Positions 1 to 8,525 of a DNA stretch of 64,000 bases are shown here, piece by piece. Within the stretch, counting starts at the first letter, position 1. Each line of letters opens with the position of its first letter. The position numbers were made by a program, and so were the translations under genes. The stretch comes from Novacetimonas pomaceti (lineage in GTDB: Bacteria; Pseudomonadota; Alphaproteobacteria; Acetobacterales; Acetobacteraceae): contig NZ_NOXG01000003.1 in assembly GCF_003207955.1 (NCBI RefSeq), positions 296,596 to 360,595 on the forward strand, read 5' to 3'. The notes beneath the pieces were generated by a model. That model saw only the letters and a list, made by a program, of their open reading frames with translations. It had not been told where the DNA came from and searched no databases.

Positions 1-587
1 TGCAGCGCCTGGCGCAGAAGGCGCGCGCGGCGGGCATCCACCTGATCATCGCAACGCAGCGCCCGTCGGTCGATGTCATTACCGGCACCATCAAGGCGAA
101 CTTTCCCACGCGCATCTCGTTCCAGGTCATCAGCAAGTTCGACAGCCGCACCATCCTGGGCGAACAGGGCGCGGAACAGCTGCTCGGGCGGGGCGACATG
201 CTGTTCATGCAGGCGGGCGGGCGCATCACGCGCGTTCATGGCCCCTTTGTCGATGATAGTGAGGTGGAGGCCGTGGTGTCCTTCCTGCGCGCACAGGGCG
301 AGCCGATCTATGACGACGACGTCATCTCCGCGCAGGACGAGGATGGCGGGGGCGGCCGCGCGTTTGGCGGCGGCGGGGGCGAGGAAGACAGCCTGTTCGG
401 GCAGGCGGTGGAGCTTGTCGCGCGTGAGGGCAAGGCCTCGACCTCCTTCATCCAGCGCCACCTGTCGATCGGCTACAACCGCGCGGCCAAGATCATCGAG
501 CAGATGGAAAAGGAAGGCCTTGTCAGCGAGGCCAACCATGTCGGCCGCCGCGAGGTCCTGATGCGCAAGACGGCCGAGGACGAATGA
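1..587 (+). CDS. ftsK: DNA translocase FtsK, C-terminal part (5' end outside window)
   Basis: The open frame enters from the left edge (codons begin at base 3) and encodes the end of the RecA-like motor domain, with the strand LIIATQRPSVDVITG, and then LGRGDML. A Gly-rich acidic linker (about bases 330-390) is followed by the winged-helix gamma domain (FIQRHLSIGYNRAAKIIEQM), which in this family reads the KOPS sequences that orient translocation. FtsK is an inner-membrane, septum-located hexameric pump that clears the chromosome terminus and activates XerCD at dif. The N-terminal membrane part is not in the window. The stop overlaps the next gene's ATG (ATGA at 584-587), suggesting coupled translation. 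Confidence 0.93.
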   Translation, partial: QRLAQKARAAGIHLIIATQRPSVDVITGTIKANFPTRISFQVISKFDSRTILGEQGAEQLLGRGDMLFMQAGGRITRVHGPFVDDSEVEAVVSFLRAQGEPIYDDDVISAQDEDGGGGRAFGGGGGEEDSLFGQAVELVAREGKASTSFIQRHLSIGYNRAAKIIEQMEKEGLVSEANHVGRREVLMRKTAEDE

Positions 588-1405
588 CGCGCAGGCCCCG
601 CCCTTTCGCTGCATCATCGCCTTCAGGCCCGCGCGCCGGTCATGCCCCCCTGCCCTTTCCCGTCCTGTTCCGTGACCGGCATTTCATCGTGATCGACAAG
701 CCCGCCGGCCTGCCCGCGCATCCGGGCCGCGATGGCGGCCCCAGCGTGGAGGACGCATTCGCACTGATGTCGCGCCACCGCAACGGGCCGTGGCTGGCCC
801 ACCGGCTGGATCGCGACACATCGGGCTGCCTGCTGGTCGCGCTGCGCAAGCAGGCGCTGGTCGCGGCGCAGTCGTGTTTCGCAAACGGCGAGGCCACCAA
901 GGTTTACTGGGCCATCACGCATGGCCATCCCCCCGGCACACATGGCGTGATCGACGCCCCCCTGCTGCGCCGGGAGGGACGCGGGGGATGGCGCATCGAA
1001 ACCGACCCGCGGGGACAGGCCGCGCGGACCGCGTGGCGTTGCCTTGCGCGCGGCCACATGCCCGACGGTTCCCCTGCAAGCTGGCTGGAACTGCGGCTGG
1101 GGACAGGGCGCACCCATCAGGCACGGGTGCATTGCGCGACGCTGGGTTGCCCCGTCATGGGGGATGGTCAATATGGTCCGGCCGATGGAAAATCCCTCCA
1201 CCTCATGAGTCGTGAACTGCACCTGCCGCTTGCCCCCTCCATCCACGCCGTCGCGGCCCCGCCGCCGCACATGCGCCACAGCGCGGCGCAGGCGGGATGG
1301 GATCTGGACCAGCAGCCTTCCCCACCGCATGACGTACTGCCCCGGACGGGGCCTGCCCCGACGCGCGTCGGGCCTGCGTGCGGCATAACCGCCGGGACGC
1401 GATGA
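584..1405 (+). CDS. RluA-family pseudouridine synthase
   Basis: A 273-residue protein with the RluA signature HRLDRDTSG, in which Asp76 would be the catalytic nucleophile, and the downstream GRTHQARVH and GCPVMGD segments that shape the active site. The family isomerises uridine to pseudouridine in rRNA or tRNA. There is no S4 domain, so it resembles the RluA/TruC-like short forms. The last ~50 residues, after LHLP, are a Pro/Arg-rich tail not expected in the family, and the substrate cannot be inferred. The start is the ATG overlapping the ftsK stop. Confident on family, not on target nucleotide. Confidence 0.85.
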   Translation: MTRRPRPFAASSPSGPRAGHAPLPFPVLFRDRHFIVIDKPAGLPAHPGRDGGPSVEDAFALMSRHRNGPWLAHRLDRDTSGCLLVALRKQALVAAQSCFANGEATKVYWAITHGHPPGTHGVIDAPLLRREGRGGWRIETDPRGQAARTAWRCLARGHMPDGSPASWLELRLGTGRTHQARVHCATLGCPVMGDGQYGPADGKSLHLMSRELHLPLAPSIHAVAAPPPHMRHSAAQAGWDLDQQPSPPHDVLPRTGPAPTRVGPACGITAGTR

Positions 1406-1430
1406 CGCGCCCCCCTTTACGGAGAACCCC

Positions 1431-3509
1431 GTGTTTGCCCACCAGCTTACCGAAGGTCTGATCCGCGTCCTTGAACGTCCCGACCTGCGTGTCATCGCGG
1501 GGGCGCGGCGCGTCCGACTGGCGCCGGACCTGCTTGATCCCTTCCGTGTCACGGACGGGGGCGACGTCCTGCTGGGGGCGCCATGCCTGCAGGACGGGGA
1601 ACTGCTGGCCGCCTTTTACCTGCGGCACGCGCTGGAACTGGCGCACCTGCTGGATATCGCACCACGACAGCCGGTCATGGCGGCCCTGTGCGCGGCCCGG
1701 ACGGCGGCCCTGTTCCTGAGGCTGGATACCACGCGCGACACGTCAGCCATCACCCCGCAATGGGTGACGACCATGGCAGCGCCACAGGTCGCAACGCCCG
1801 CAGCCCTACGGGCCACGTGGCAGGCGCTGTCCCCGTTCCAGCCCGCCCCGCCCCATGCGCCGGACATCACGGCCGTGCACGCGCGCATGGAACGCCTGTG
1901 GCACTGGACCGGCCCGACCGAAACACTGATGGCGCTGGGGGGCGACGCGCGGCTGAGCATCAATCCCGCGACCGGCCTGAACCATTACGGGTGTTCCCAC
2001 CGGCCCCGCCCGTGGGCCGTGACCTTTGCCTCCTCCACCGCGTCGTCCCTGTCCGAACGGGGCTTTGCCGGGGCGGAGGCCGCGCGCCTGCGCCTGATCG
2101 CCGCCGCCCTGTCGGACGCCGACAATGACATGGCCGCGACGCTGAGCGATGAAATCCGCCAGCGGATCAGCCGGTATTTCGGGCTGCGCGGGGACGAAGG
2201 GGTCATCCTTGCCCCGTCCGGCACGGACTGCGAACTCTATACCCTCGCGCTGGCGGCGCTGGCGCCGGGGCGCCGCCCGGTCAGCAACATCCTGATCGCG
2301 CCGGAGGAAACCGGCAGTGGCGTGCCGCTTGCGGCGCGGGGCTGTCATTTCGCCAATGACACCGCGCTGGGCCATACCGTGCCCAAGGGGCAGCTGATCG
2401 AAGGTTTTCCCGACACCACGCAGGTCATCAACCTGCCGATGCGCGATGCCGATGGGCAGCAGATCCCCCCCGAACAGGTGGACGCGGACTGCCTGCGGGT
2501 GGCGCGCGCGGAACTGGCGCGCGGGCGGCATGTGCTGCTGCATCGCCTTGACCTGTCGAAAACGGGGCTGCTGGCCCCCCGGATGGACACGCTGGATGCG
2601 CTGGGCGCCACCGCGCCCGCCGGGCAGGTCGATGTCGTGGTCGATGCCTGCCAGACGCGGCTCGACCCCGCGCGGGTGCGCGACTATCTCGACCGGGGGT
2701 GGATGGTGATGATCACCGGCTCCAAATTCTTTACCGGCCCGCCGTTCTGCGGGGCGGTGCTGGTGCCCGCGCCGGTGATGGCCCGCCTGTCGGCCGACGG
2801 GCTGCCACCCGGCCTTGCGCAATATACCCACCGCCAGGCGTGGCCGGACAATACGGCGACGGATGTCCTGCCGTCCGGCCACAACATCGGGCTGGTGCTG
2901 CGCTGGCACGCCGCCCTTGCGGAAATGACGGCGCTGGGAGAGGTCGACCGCGCCACCGTGACGCAGCGGCTGCGGGAATTCCTGTCGGCGGCGCGCGACG
3001 CCATTACCGGCAACCCCGATCTGTCCCTGCTGCCCCCCGTGGCGCTCAGTCGGCCTGCGCTGCCTGACGCATGGGACGATCAGGCGACGATCCTTTCCTT
3101 TTTCGTCCGCGCGCCGGGGGATGACGCGACCTTCCGCCCGCTGCCCCTGCCGCAGGCGCGACAGCTTTATGCGTGGCTCAACGCCGACCTTTCGGAAATC
3201 CTGCCCGCCGCCGACCCGGGGGAACGTTCCCTGGCGGCCCTGCTGTGCCATGTGGGACAGCCCGTGCCGCTTGCGCATCCGGCGCTGGATGACGCGCTTG
3301 CCGGGGCGTTGCGCATTTCCGCCGGCGCGCGCCTTGTCTCGGGCGAGCCATCGCATGACGGGCTGGACAGCCGCTGCCGGATGGAGCGTGAAATCCGCGA
3401 TGTCCGCCGCGTCGTCGCCAAGATCAGCCTGATCCTGCGCCACTGGTCCGTCATCGCCGCCCATGACCCGCAGCCGACCTACATGCCGCGCCGGGGCATG
3501 GCGGACTGA
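1431..3509 (+). CDS. PLP-dependent aminotransferase-fold protein of unknown substrate
   Basis: A large 692-residue protein starting at GTG. The central half has the layout of a fold-type I PLP enzyme: a phosphate-binding Ser/Gly turn in LAPSGTDCELYTLALA, a strand ending in the cofactor-binding Asp (VVVDACQTRLD), and a Schiff-base lysine in ITGSKFFTGPPFCGAVLVP (Lys432). About 200 residues precede this core and about 200 follow it, far more than the ~400 aa of ordinary aminotransferases. No named family is recognised. The histidine phosphatase gene lies 44 bp downstream on the same strand and malic enzyme follows, so a common transcript is possible. It could be a desulfurase, lyase or aminotransferase. 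Confidence 0.72.
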   Translation: MFAHQLTEGLIRVLERPDLRVIAGARRVRLAPDLLDPFRVTDGGDVLLGAPCLQDGELLAAFYLRHALELAHLLDIAPRQPVMAALCAARTAALFLRLDTTRDTSAITPQWVTTMAAPQVATPAALRATWQALSPFQPAPPHAPDITAVHARMERLWHWTGPTETLMALGGDARLSINPATGLNHYGCSHRPRPWAVTFASSTASSLSERGFAGAEAARLRLIAAALSDADNDMAATLSDEIRQRISRYFGLRGDEGVILAPSGTDCELYTLALAALAPGRRPVSNILIAPEETGSGVPLAARGCHFANDTALGHTVPKGQLIEGFPDTTQVINLPMRDADGQQIPPEQVDADCLRVARAELARGRHVLLHRLDLSKTGLLAPRMDTLDALGATAPAGQVDVVVDACQTRLDPARVRDYLDRGWMVMITGSKFFTGPPFCGAVLVPAPVMARLSADGLPPGLAQYTHRQAWPDNTATDVLPSGHNIGLVLRWHAALAEMTALGEVDRATVTQRLREFLSAARDAITGNPDLSLLPPVALSRPALPDAWDDQATILSFFVRAPGDDATFRPLPLPQARQLYAWLNADLSEILPAADPGERSLAALLCHVGQPVPLAHPALDDALAGALRISAGARLVSGEPSHDGLDSRCRMEREIRDVRRVVAKISLILRHWSVIAAHDPQPTYMPRRGMAD

Positions 3510-3553
3510 CGTGCCTTCCTTTCTTTCCACCGAATACGGACATCCCTGCCGAC

Positions 3554-4219
3554 ATGCCGCAAAATCACGGTAATTTCCTCGACATGCCCCAGTTGCAGAA
3601 AGGGGTCACGCGTTTCTGGCTGATCCGCCATGCCGTTGTTGAACAGAACGCCCGCAGGCACCTCTATGGCGCGATGGACGTGCCGCTATGTCCCGACAGC
3701 CTCGTGGCGCAACGGCCCATGTACGAGGCACTGGCCCGGCGCCTGCCGCATCCGGCCCTGTGGTTCACATCCCCCCTTGGCCGCGCGCAGCAGACGGCGC
3801 AGGCCATCCAGCAGGCCGGTTACGGCACGCAGGCCAGCCGCATCGAACCTGCCTTTACCGAACAGTCCATGGGCGAATGGCACGGCACCACGCATGACCA
3901 GCTGCCCCAGAAACTGGCGGTGCCGGCCCATCCCTTCTGGTCCGTGGGGGCGACGGAACAGCCGCCGGGCGGCGAAAGCATGGTGCAGGTCTGCGCCCGC
4001 GTGGGCGCGGCACTGGACCGCATGTCGCGCGAACACGCCGGAAAGGACATGGTGATCGTCAGCCACGGCGGCGCGATCCGTGGCGCGCTGGCGCATGCGC
4101 TGCATGTCCATGCCCATACGGCGCTGCATTTTTCCATCCAGAACCTGTCGCTCAGCGTGATCGAGCACCTGCGCGAAGGCTGGCGGATCGTCAATGTGAA
4201 CGAACTGCCACTGGTCTGA
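3554..4219 (+). CDS. Histidine phosphatase family protein
   Basis: A 221-residue cytosolic protein of the phosphoglycerate mutase/acid phosphatase superfamily. The phosphate-accepting histidine is in FWLIRHAVVEQN (Arg25-His26; the usual RHG reads RHA here) and the second catalytic histidine is in VIVSHGGAIRG (His171). The interior FTEQSMGEWHG matches the family's third motif. Substrates in this family range from sugar phosphates to alpha-ribazole phosphate and cannot be fixed from sequence. An internal ATG at 3584 is an equally good start, as neither has a clear Shine-Dalgarno. It sits between the unassigned PLP protein and malic enzyme. Confidence 0.8.
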   Translation: MPQNHGNFLDMPQLQKGVTRFWLIRHAVVEQNARRHLYGAMDVPLCPDSLVAQRPMYEALARRLPHPALWFTSPLGRAQQTAQAIQQAGYGTQASRIEPAFTEQSMGEWHGTTHDQLPQKLAVPAHPFWSVGATEQPPGGESMVQVCARVGAALDRMSREHAGKDMVIVSHGGAIRGALAHALHVHAHTALHFSIQNLSLSVIEHLREGWRIVNVNELPLV

Positions 4220-4294
4220 TTCATTGCATGAGCGCATGCTCCGGCATTCCATGATGCCGGTCGCCTTTGTCCTGTCCGCAGAAAGTCGCACGCC

Positions 4295-5938
4295 ATGACC
4301 CATCCCACCTCACGTTCCATTCCCCGCGGGGCAGCACTTCTGAACGATCCCGCCGCCAACAAGGGAACCGCCTTCAGCGCGGAGGAACGACGGGTGCTGG
4401 ATCTCGAAGGGCTGCTGCCGCCGCAGATCGAGACGCTGGAACGCCAGGCGGAACGCGTGTTCAGGCATCTGGATGCCAAGCCGAACGACCTTGAACGCTA
4501 TATCTACCTCTCGGGCCTTGGCGACCGGAACGAGACCCTGTTCTACAAGGTCGTCATGTCCGACCCCGCGCGGTTCGTGCCCATCATCTACGCCCCCACC
4601 CTTGGCGCGGTCTGCAAGGCGTTCAGCCACCTGTACCGCCGCCCGCGCGGCATGTATATCAGCCTGGAGCACAAGGGACGCATCGCCAGCGTGCTGCGCA
4701 ACTGGCCCGAGCGCAATGTCCGCTTCATCTGCGTCACGACGGGGGGCCGCATCCTTGGCCTTGGCGATATCGGGGCCAACGGCATGGGCATCCCGATCGG
4801 CAAGCTCCAGCTCTATACCGCGTGCGGGGCGGTGCCACCGCATACCACCCTGCCGATCCAGCTGGATATCGGGACAACGAACGCAGCACTCAGGGCGGAT
4901 CCGCTCTATCTCGGGCTGCGGCGCGAACCGCCGGAACAGGCGGAGCTTGATGCCTTTGTCGAGGAATTCGTCGCGGCGGTACAGGAAGTCTTTCCCGCAT
5001 GCTGCATCCATTTCGAGGACTGGAAGGGCACTGACGCGATCCGTTACCTCGGCCATTATCGCGAACGGGTGCTGTGCTACAACGACGATATCCAGGGGAC
5101 GGCGGCGGTCACGCTGGCGGGGCTGACCACGGCGCTGCAGATCATTGACGGGCGGCTGTCGGAACAGAACATCCTGTTCTTTGGCGCTGGTTCGTCCGGG
5201 CTGGGGATCGCGGACCTGCTGGTACACGCCATGCAGCGCGAGGGCCTGTCGGAAGCGGCCGCGCGCGCGCGCATCACGATGATGGACAGGGAAGGCCTGC
5301 TGGTCACATCGCGTACCGACCTGTCGGAACAGCAGACGCCCTATGCCATTGACGGGGCGGCATCGACAGACCTGCCTGACGTGATCGAACGGGTGCGCCC
5401 TTCCATCCTGATCGGTGTCTCGACCGTGGGCGGGGCCTTCACGCAGGAGGTTGTCGAACGCATGAGCGACATCAACAGCCGTCCCATCATTTTCGCCCTG
5501 TCGATTCCCAATCCCGAATGTTCCGCCGAACAGGCCTATACCTGGTCACAGGGGCAGGCCCTGTACGCGGCGGGCATCCAGTACCCCGTGGTACAGATCG
5601 GGGATCGGTCGTTTCACCCGGGACAGGCCAACAATTTCTATATCTTCCCCGGCCTCGGGCTTGCCACCTATGCCACGTGCCCGCGCCACATCACCGATGA
5701 CATCATCATCGAGGCGGCGCACGCACTGGCGGATCAGGTCGATACGGCCACCCGGGCGCGCGGACGGCTGTTCCCGCCACAGGACCAGATTGTCGAGGTC
5801 GAGATCACGTCCGCCTGCCGTCTGGCGGAATATATCTTTGACCACGACATGGCCCATGTCGAACGGCCCGACGACATCCGCAAATGGATCGAGGGGATCA
5901 TCTATACCCCCGTCTACAAACCCATCATACTGGACTGA
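4295..5938 (+). CDS. maeA: NAD-dependent malic enzyme (malate to pyruvate and CO2)
   Basis: A 547-residue protein close in length to E. coli SfcA/MaeA (~565). It carries the malic-enzyme signature GRILGLGDIGANGMGIPIGK, then YTACGAV and a conserved LDIGTTNA stretch. A Rossmann motif FFGAGSSGLGIADLL (about residues 292-307) binds the dinucleotide, and FEDWKGTDA and the YNDDIQGT metal/substrate motif are present. It oxidatively decarboxylates malate to pyruvate in the cytosol, feeding the C4-C3 node. NAD rather than NADP preference is inferred from similarity to the long bacterial type without a phosphotransacetylase tail. The first copy of the palindromic repeat family starts 29 bp after the stop. 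Confidence 0.93.
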   Translation: MTHPTSRSIPRGAALLNDPAANKGTAFSAEERRVLDLEGLLPPQIETLERQAERVFRHLDAKPNDLERYIYLSGLGDRNETLFYKVVMSDPARFVPIIYAPTLGAVCKAFSHLYRRPRGMYISLEHKGRIASVLRNWPERNVRFICVTTGGRILGLGDIGANGMGIPIGKLQLYTACGAVPPHTTLPIQLDIGTTNAALRADPLYLGLRREPPEQAELDAFVEEFVAAVQEVFPACCIHFEDWKGTDAIRYLGHYRERVLCYNDDIQGTAAVTLAGLTTALQIIDGRLSEQNILFFGAGSSGLGIADLLVHAMQREGLSEAAARARITMMDREGLLVTSRTDLSEQQTPYAIDGAASTDLPDVIERVRPSILIGVSTVGGAFTQEVVERMSDINSRPIIFALSIPNPECSAEQAYTWSQGQALYAAGIQYPVVQIGDRSFHPGQANNFYIFPGLGLATYATCPRHITDDIIIEAAHALADQVDTATRARGRLFPPQDQIVEVEITSACRLAEYIFDHDMAHVERPDDIRKWIEGIIYTPVYKPIILD

Positions 5939-5967
5939 TTTCAGGGGTTGCCTGAAAATGACAGGAC

Positions 5968-6042
5968 GTTTCTGGGTGCCGCCTTTTTTTAAAAAGGCGG
6001 CGTTCTGTGAAGCTTTTTGCAAAAAGCTTCACCAAAAACTTT
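5968..6042 (+). repeat. Interspersed palindromic element, copy 1
   Basis: Order in + direction: stem GCCGCC...GGCGGC with a T/A loop, a short spacer, stem GAAGCTTTTT/AAAAAGCTTC, then ACCAAAAACTT closing an outer inverted repeat whose left arm is degenerate here (GTTTCTGGG). It lies between the convergent ends of malic enzyme and ynfA, 29 and 32 bp from the two stops. It probably acts as a bidirectional terminator (inference from the hairpins and placement). Confidence 0.85.
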
Positions 6043-6074
6043 TATGATTTTATGATCTTTATCGACACGCGCCC

Positions 6075-6413
6075 TTATCCGCTGCGGGGCTGGAACAGGA
6101 TCAGGGCGGCGCCTGCCAGACAGATGAGCGCCCCGAGGATTTCCCAGCGCGTCGGGGTATATCCCTCCACCACGCGCATCCATGTCAGGGAGGCAAGGAT
6201 GTAAATCCCGCCATAGGCGGCATAGGCCTGTCCCGCCGTGTCGGTATCAATGCGCGTCAGCAGATAGGCAAAGGCCACCAGCGATGCCATGCCGGGAAGC
6301 AGGCAGGCCACCGAACGCCCCAGACGCAGCCACGCCCAGAAGGCGAAACAGCCGCCGATTTCACAAAAGGCCGCAACCATATAGATGCCGAACGGCAGGA
6401 GATACTGCTTCAC
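6075..6413 (-). CDS. ynfA: YnfA/UPF0060 family small membrane protein
   Basis: A 112-residue protein with four hydrophobic segments (about residues 5-25, 33-52, 60-80, 88-107), the size and topology of the UPF0060/YnfA family. Typical family residues are visible: AAFCEIGGCFAFWAWLR near the N terminus and AYGGIYILASLTWMRVVEG in the middle. YnfA is related to the small multidrug resistance transporters and sits in the inner membrane; its transport substrate is not established by this sequence. It is a single gene, with repeat copies flanking it on both sides. Confidence 0.88.
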   Translation of the reverse strand: MKQYLLPFGIYMVAAFCEIGGCFAFWAWLRLGRSVACLLPGMASLVAFAYLLTRIDTDTAGQAYAAYGGIYILASLTWMRVVEGYTPTRWEILGALICLAGAALILFQPRSG

Positions 6414-6547
6414 GGTTGATGCGTCCCTTCACGGTTGCCGCGCATATACAGACGCATTATCACCTGTCATCAAATGGAACAAACCCGGCAGGCGCATGAC
6501 CAGAGACCATCCGAAAAGACAGTACCGACAATACCCAGAAGTCATAA

Positions 6548-6625
6548 AAGTTTTTTGGTGAAGCTTTTTGCAAAAAGCTTCGAAGAACGCCGCCTTTTTA
6601 GATGAAAGGCGGCACCCAAAAACTT
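6548..6625 (-). repeat. Interspersed palindromic element, copy 2
   Basis: Same element in reverse orientation: the GAAGC hairpin comes first on the + strand, then the GCCGCC/GGCGGC-type hairpin with an ATC-containing loop. Outer arms AAGTTTTTTGG and CCAAAAACTT are clear. It begins 7 bp beyond the stop of the minus-strand transferase gene that ends at 6633, so in that gene's sense direction it is in the canonical order. Confidence 0.85.
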
Positions 6626-6632
6626 CTGTTTT

Positions 6633-7772
6633 TTAGCCATTATGCCCGCCGGCCGGGGGATGGGCCTTCAGGTAATCCGCAATGGCCTTCGCCGCCCGGA
6701 CAGATCCCCCGAGCAGGGGCTCCCCGAAGGTTTCACGAAACAGTTTTTCCTGCAGGGGGCGGTAAATGGCATGCCGTTCAGGGGCCCGTAATATGGCTGG
6801 CATCAGGTCCTCTGGTTCCTCGACCACGTCGCCCAGGGTCCAGTGCAGGAAATAGGGGTCATCGCGCCATTTGAGCTTCCTGGGGTTCAGGAAAACACAT
6901 GGCCGGGGTTCGGCAAGGAATTCATAGACCTGGCTGCTGACATCGCCAACATAAATGGCCGCCTGCGAGGTATAGGTCATGTCCAGCATGGCGGGCGATC
7001 CGGTATCCACCAGAATGTTACCACGCGCCTGCTGCTTCAGACGCCGCGCCCTTAAGCCGAATCCCTTGTGGAAAACCTTGATATGCGGCGCGATCACCAG
7101 ATTATAGTCGTGCCGGTCTGAAAACCCCCGGATGATTTCGCCCATGCATGCCTTATAGGACGTCAGCTGCCGCTGGTAATGCGGGTTGTACAGCACGAAC
7201 GGCCGGCCATTCGTGAACAGGACCGGGCTTTCCTTTTTCACGGCCTCGAAAACATCGAATTTCGGATATCCGACGACAGCATAATGTCCCGGCCGGATGA
7301 GGTTTTTCTGTTTGAAATAGTTTTCGATCTTCACCCCGGGAAACAGCGCCAGATCAAAATCCCTGACATGGTGGTCATCATTGACGTACCTGTCGCCCGC
7401 CCCATGCATCAGCAGTATCAGTGCCGGGTGGCGAAGCCCCATGTCCTTGAGAATGCCTGCGGTATATTCGGTGGCGACCACGGCATCGTACTGATTGAGT
7501 TCATCCACATTTTCACGCAGCACAAGGATGCGTTCCTGATCCAGCCGGCGGAAGGTCTTGAGCGTTTTTGCCTTCCACGACTTGTGGAACTGCCTAAGCT
7601 GCAATGCAGGGGCATGCATCGCGGCCCGGATACGCTCCAGATGCTGTACGGTTTCAGGAAAGCTGTAGTATTCCGTTACATCGAAATTGAATTCTGATGA
7701 AAGGGCGTCGGCGACAGATGCAGTGTGATAGCATTGATAGGGTTCAGCTATGTAAATGACGGCAATCTTCAT
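6633..7772 (-). CDS. CDP-glycerol glycerophosphotransferase-like protein
   Basis: A 379-residue soluble protein. The second half resembles the TagB/TarF-type CDP-glycerol transferase fold: VVGYPKFD, a strand VLYNPHYQ, an APHIKVFHKG segment and, nearest the C terminus, the donor-site-like MLDMTYTSQAAIYVGDVSSQVYEFL. The first part has HGAGDRYV, often seen where these enzymes begin their catalytic half. Such proteins transfer a polyol-phosphate from a CDP-activated donor to a surface polymer; in Gram-negatives they usually decorate capsule or LPS. No transmembrane segment or neighbouring polysaccharide cluster is seen, so donor and acceptor are unknown. Confidence 0.65.
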   Translation of the reverse strand: MKIAVIYIAEPYQCYHTASVADALSSEFNFDVTEYYSFPETVQHLERIRAAMHAPALQLRQFHKSWKAKTLKTFRRLDQERILVLRENVDELNQYDAVVATEYTAGILKDMGLRHPALILLMHGAGDRYVNDDHHVRDFDLALFPGVKIENYFKQKNLIRPGHYAVVGYPKFDVFEAVKKESPVLFTNGRPFVLYNPHYQRQLTSYKACMGEIIRGFSDRHDYNLVIAPHIKVFHKGFGLRARRLKQQARGNILVDTGSPAMLDMTYTSQAAIYVGDVSSQVYEFLAEPRPCVFLNPRKLKWRDDPYFLHWTLGDVVEEPEDLMPAILRAPERHAIYRPLQEKLFRETFGEPLLGGSVRAAKAIADYLKAHPPAGGHNG

Positions 7773-8028
7773 TGTTCTACATTTATCGCATTCAAACCCG
7801 AGGGCAACTTCATACCCTGCGCATCATATATCCAGCGTCCTTCACCGCCCGCACAACGTCAACCCTTGTCCCAAAGCAAAAGGACATTGCCCGGTTGCGA
7901 ATAACGGGGGCATTCCTCCCTGCCTTTCCCATGCACAAGGGAATAAGGGAACGGACCGGGCAGCATCCGCCATATCCATGTGCATGATGATGGGGAAACC
8001 GATCTGATTGTCTGGAGAAGAAATCCCG

Positions 8029-8104
<76 letters not shown>

Positions 8105-8395
8105 ACGGGGTTTCCCTTTCGGGTGAGGGGCTTTTACCAAGACAGCACAATGACGACAAGGGGTTTTTTCAATATTTTTGCCCTCTTCGGGTTTCCTGCG
8201 CCCTGATTATCGCAAATCAGGATATGATTGCGTCTGTTCTCTATCCGTTCCTTATCGTGTGTCGATTACCACGGTATCACGCGATTCATGCCCCGGCAGC
8301 ATGGCGAAAATCCGGCGAACGCATGTCGGGTCTGGGGCCTGTCTCCCCTGCCCGTGTCCATGGCGTTTCCATATAGGACTGCCTGAAAATGACAA
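8105..8395. other. Intergenic region without recognisable gene
   Basis: About 290 bp upstream of tRNA-Lys and beyond the parB end. It should contain the tRNA promoter, but I see no convincing hexamer pair and no ORF with coding character. Just before repeat copy 3 it carries CCTGAAAATGACA, a left extension also found next to copy 1 and, less perfectly, copies 4, 7 and 9. Confidence 0.5.
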
Positions 8396-8472
8396 AAGTT
8401 TTTGGGTGCCGCCTTTCATCTAAAAAGGCGGCGTTCTTCGAAGCTTTTTGCAAAAAGCTTCACCAAAAACTT
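8396..8472 (+). repeat. Interspersed palindromic element, copy 3
   Basis: Complete copy: AAGTTTTTGGGTG arm, a GCCGCCTTT...AAAGGCGGC-like hairpin with an ATCT loop, the GAAGCTTTTTGCAAAAAGCTTC hairpin, and the CACCAAAAACTT arm. It lies 53 bp past the parB stop. Unlike most copies it has no plus-strand gene ending upstream. Confidence 0.85.
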
Positions 8473-8525
8473 CTTTTACGATGCACAAGGCATTTTGCGG
8501 ATGCCCCTGGGCACCCCCTGCCCTG

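Noticed and set aside
1806..3530. 574-codon minus-strand frame opposite the PLP protein
   Set aside because: An Arg/Gln/His/Gly-rich product typical of shadow frames in high-GC DNA; the plus frame has cofactor motifs.
8178..8423. 81-codon plus-strand frame before repeat copy 3
   Set aside because: Cys/Pro-rich, no ribosome site, runs into the repeat; no coding character.
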